From Brasenia schreberi (taxonomy: Eukaryota > Streptophyta > Magnoliopsida > Nymphaeales > Cabombaceae): DNA of 64,000 nt. A program made the position numbers and the translations under genes. This document shows, piece by piece, positions 62,248 through 64,000 of this stretch. Numbering within the stretch: the stretch's first letter is position 1; each line of letters starts with the position of its first letter. The notes under the pieces were generated by a model. The model was not told the DNA's origin and searched no databases. It was given only the letters and a program-made list of their open reading frames with translations. The stretch is from assembly GCA_036023115.1 (NCBI GenBank), contig JAYKKT010000059.1, forward strand, positions 6,703,001 to 6,767,000, in the 5' to 3' direction.

Positions 62248-64000
62248 GTGGAGTGATGTTGTACAAGATAAATTAAGGCAAAGTGAGTATATTACAAATT
62301 ACATTATACTAATGATATTGATGAAACATGGAAAGCTTATAAGAAGGTAAAAGAAGAAATAAAATGACCATTAGTGAAGCAGAAACCTAAACTTAAAAGA
62401 ATTTAGAAAAGCTCAACTCAAAAAAGGTAAGCGAGATATTTTTATGATAGCTGAAATTAGAAATAGAAAAACTAAGAATCTTATGTTTGTGAGATAATGA
62501 TGAGAAGATTTTAGTGACAAGTAATGATATCAAATATAAATGAAAAAGTTACTTTCATAAGCTTTTTAATAAAAATACATATACTAGTATTAGCTTAAGA
62601 AAGCTAGTAAACTCAAAATAATATATAATTCATAATTTCTATCAATATATTTGAAAGAATGAAATCAAAGAGTATTTTAAGCTAATAAAGGTTGATAAAT
62701 TTGTAGAACTAAATAATATTGTTATATAAACATGAAAAATCTTAGGAGAAACGGGTAACACTTACAATGAACAAATGTAAGTAATCAAGGTACAAAGTTG
62801 ATGAACCATACAATGAAATTATCGGAAAGAATTATTGAATAAAGTTGAGACAAATATCAAATACAATGGATAACTAATTTAAATTGATGATAGCGAGATC
62901 TATTAATGAAGCTATTCACCTATAGAGATGTATTGTGGAATATTTTAGAATAAAAGAAAAAAACATTTACGTGGTATTTATTGATTTATAAAAGCTTATG
63001 ATAGGACATTAAAAGAGACTTTTTGGCAAACATTGGGAAAGAGAAATATCTCTTATAAAAGATATATAAGATACTGCATAAATATGTGTGAGGACTCAGG
63101 AATGAATGATAACTTTTTTGAAGTTAATATTAAATTACATGAAAGTTCAAGTGTAAGTCTATATTTATTTGTCTTGTTATTGATGAATTAACAAAGGATA
63201 TTTAAGATGAAGTATATTTGTGTTTGTTGTTCATGGATGACATTCTGTTAATGGATGAGTTTGAAAAAATGCTAACAAGAAATTGGAACAATAAAAAATA
63301 TTAGAAAATAAATGCTTTTGAATTAGTAGGACAAAGCTAGAAATGAAGATTGATGCACATAGCATCCCTTGAAAGGAAAGTTTAAAGTACCTATAGTCAA
63401 ATTTTTAGAGCGATAGAAAACTTGATGGAGATGCCACACATAATTAGTGTAGTTTGGTTAAAATGGACACGTGTATTATATATTCTATGAGATGAAAAGG
63501 TACAATTAAATTTGAAAGATAAACATTATAAAGCAGCTGCTATGCTATTTGATGTTCGTTACTAAGTAGTTAATCATTATGTGCAAAAGATATTTGTAGC
63601 AAAACTGAAGTGGCAAAAAGAAACTGTAGGAAAGACCATATCTCTAATGAGTTATCGCTTACACATTGGGTGTGGAATCAATAAATGAGAAAATGAGAAA
63701 AAAGCATTTAAGATGGTTTGAACATGTGAACAAGTGACTAAAAGAAAATTTTATAAAAGGTATAAAAAATCATAAGATAAATTTGTTAGAAAGACAGAAG
63801 AGTAGAGTACTACAAAGGTATTGAAAGGAAACAATAAGAAATGATCTATCTTGCATTGAGTTTGTAGATGACACAATAAAAATGAAATTGCTAAATTAGG
63901 TGTGCAGTCACACTAGGAAAGACCATATCCCTAATGAGGTTATCATTGACACATTGAGTGTGGTATCAATAAATGAGAAAATGAAAAAAAACGTTTAAGA
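61784..64000 (+). mobile_element. RTE-type LINE copy F, decayed, running off the window
   Basis: The plus strand follows the family in order: WNNIAIHI near 61940, the linker, KNEIKE near 62660, the NH(Q)MK-WIERI region near 62800, a catalytic-box-like FMDD near 63230, and the FGHIERR-like region near 63710. Stops and indels are everywhere. The 3' part is duplicated (ggaaagaccatatctctaat near 63630 and again near 63917). It is old and inactive. Confidence 0.8.

Overview
This is nuclear DNA from a flowering plant, and it is AT-rich and repeat-rich. The evidence is spliced genes with GT-AG introns, plant-only gene families (RSL-type bHLH, PLAC8/PCR, ORRM1, subgroup-6 R2R3-MYB), a decayed plastid 23S rRNA insertion, plant RTE LINEs with (TTG)n tails, tRNA-derived SINEs, MITE-like hairpins and many (AT)n tracts. 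The species cannot be told from the sequence alone.

I recognise six gene loci. Four look intact: a class I RSL/RHD6-type bHLH (4728-6123, +, five exons), an intronless CXE carboxylesterase (22927-23952, +), a small mitochondrial complex I subunit (32357-31950, -, two exons) and a PCR/PLAC8 membrane protein (34677-35671, +, four exons). Two look broken. An ORRM1-type plastid RNA-editing factor (47133-41062, -, nine exons) carries a frame slip in exon 2, a frame slip in exon 6 and an in-frame stop in exon 7, and has a LINE in intron 5. An anthocyanin-type R2R3-MYB (52984-58503, +) has an almost full-length LINE in intron 1 and lacks the start of exon 2. The genes do not form a pathway; they are neighbours separated by repeats.

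The main architectural theme is one RTE LINE family at several ages. Young copies C (42016-44263) and D (53538-57393) have perfect target-site duplications of 18 and 20 bp. Copy B (26801-28629) and a 116-bp 3' stub (50739-50854) also have clear duplications. Copies A (7648-10064), E (59697-60700), F (61784-64000), a nested pair at 10915-11632 and an ancient endonuclease scrap near 30.2 kb are decayed. The rest of the intergenic space holds SINEs, hairpin elements, local tandem duplications of about 28 to 590 bp, microsatellites and degenerate GGTTC/GAACC-, GGATC- and GTATCGATAC-type tracts.

Region by region: 0-7 kb bHLH gene, SINEs and plastid rRNA fragment; 7-12 kb old LINEs; 12-22 kb mostly gene-free with MITEs and microsatellites; 23-24 kb esterase; 25-31 kb LINE B and duplications; 32-36 kb complex I and PCR genes; 36-41 kb repeats; 41-47 kb ORRM1 locus; 47-52 kb repeats; 53-58.5 kb MYB locus; 58.5-64 kb tandem duplications, a SINE and decayed LINEs running off the window. 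Exon borders were placed by eye from splice signals, reading frame and family knowledge; no alignment or transcript data were available.
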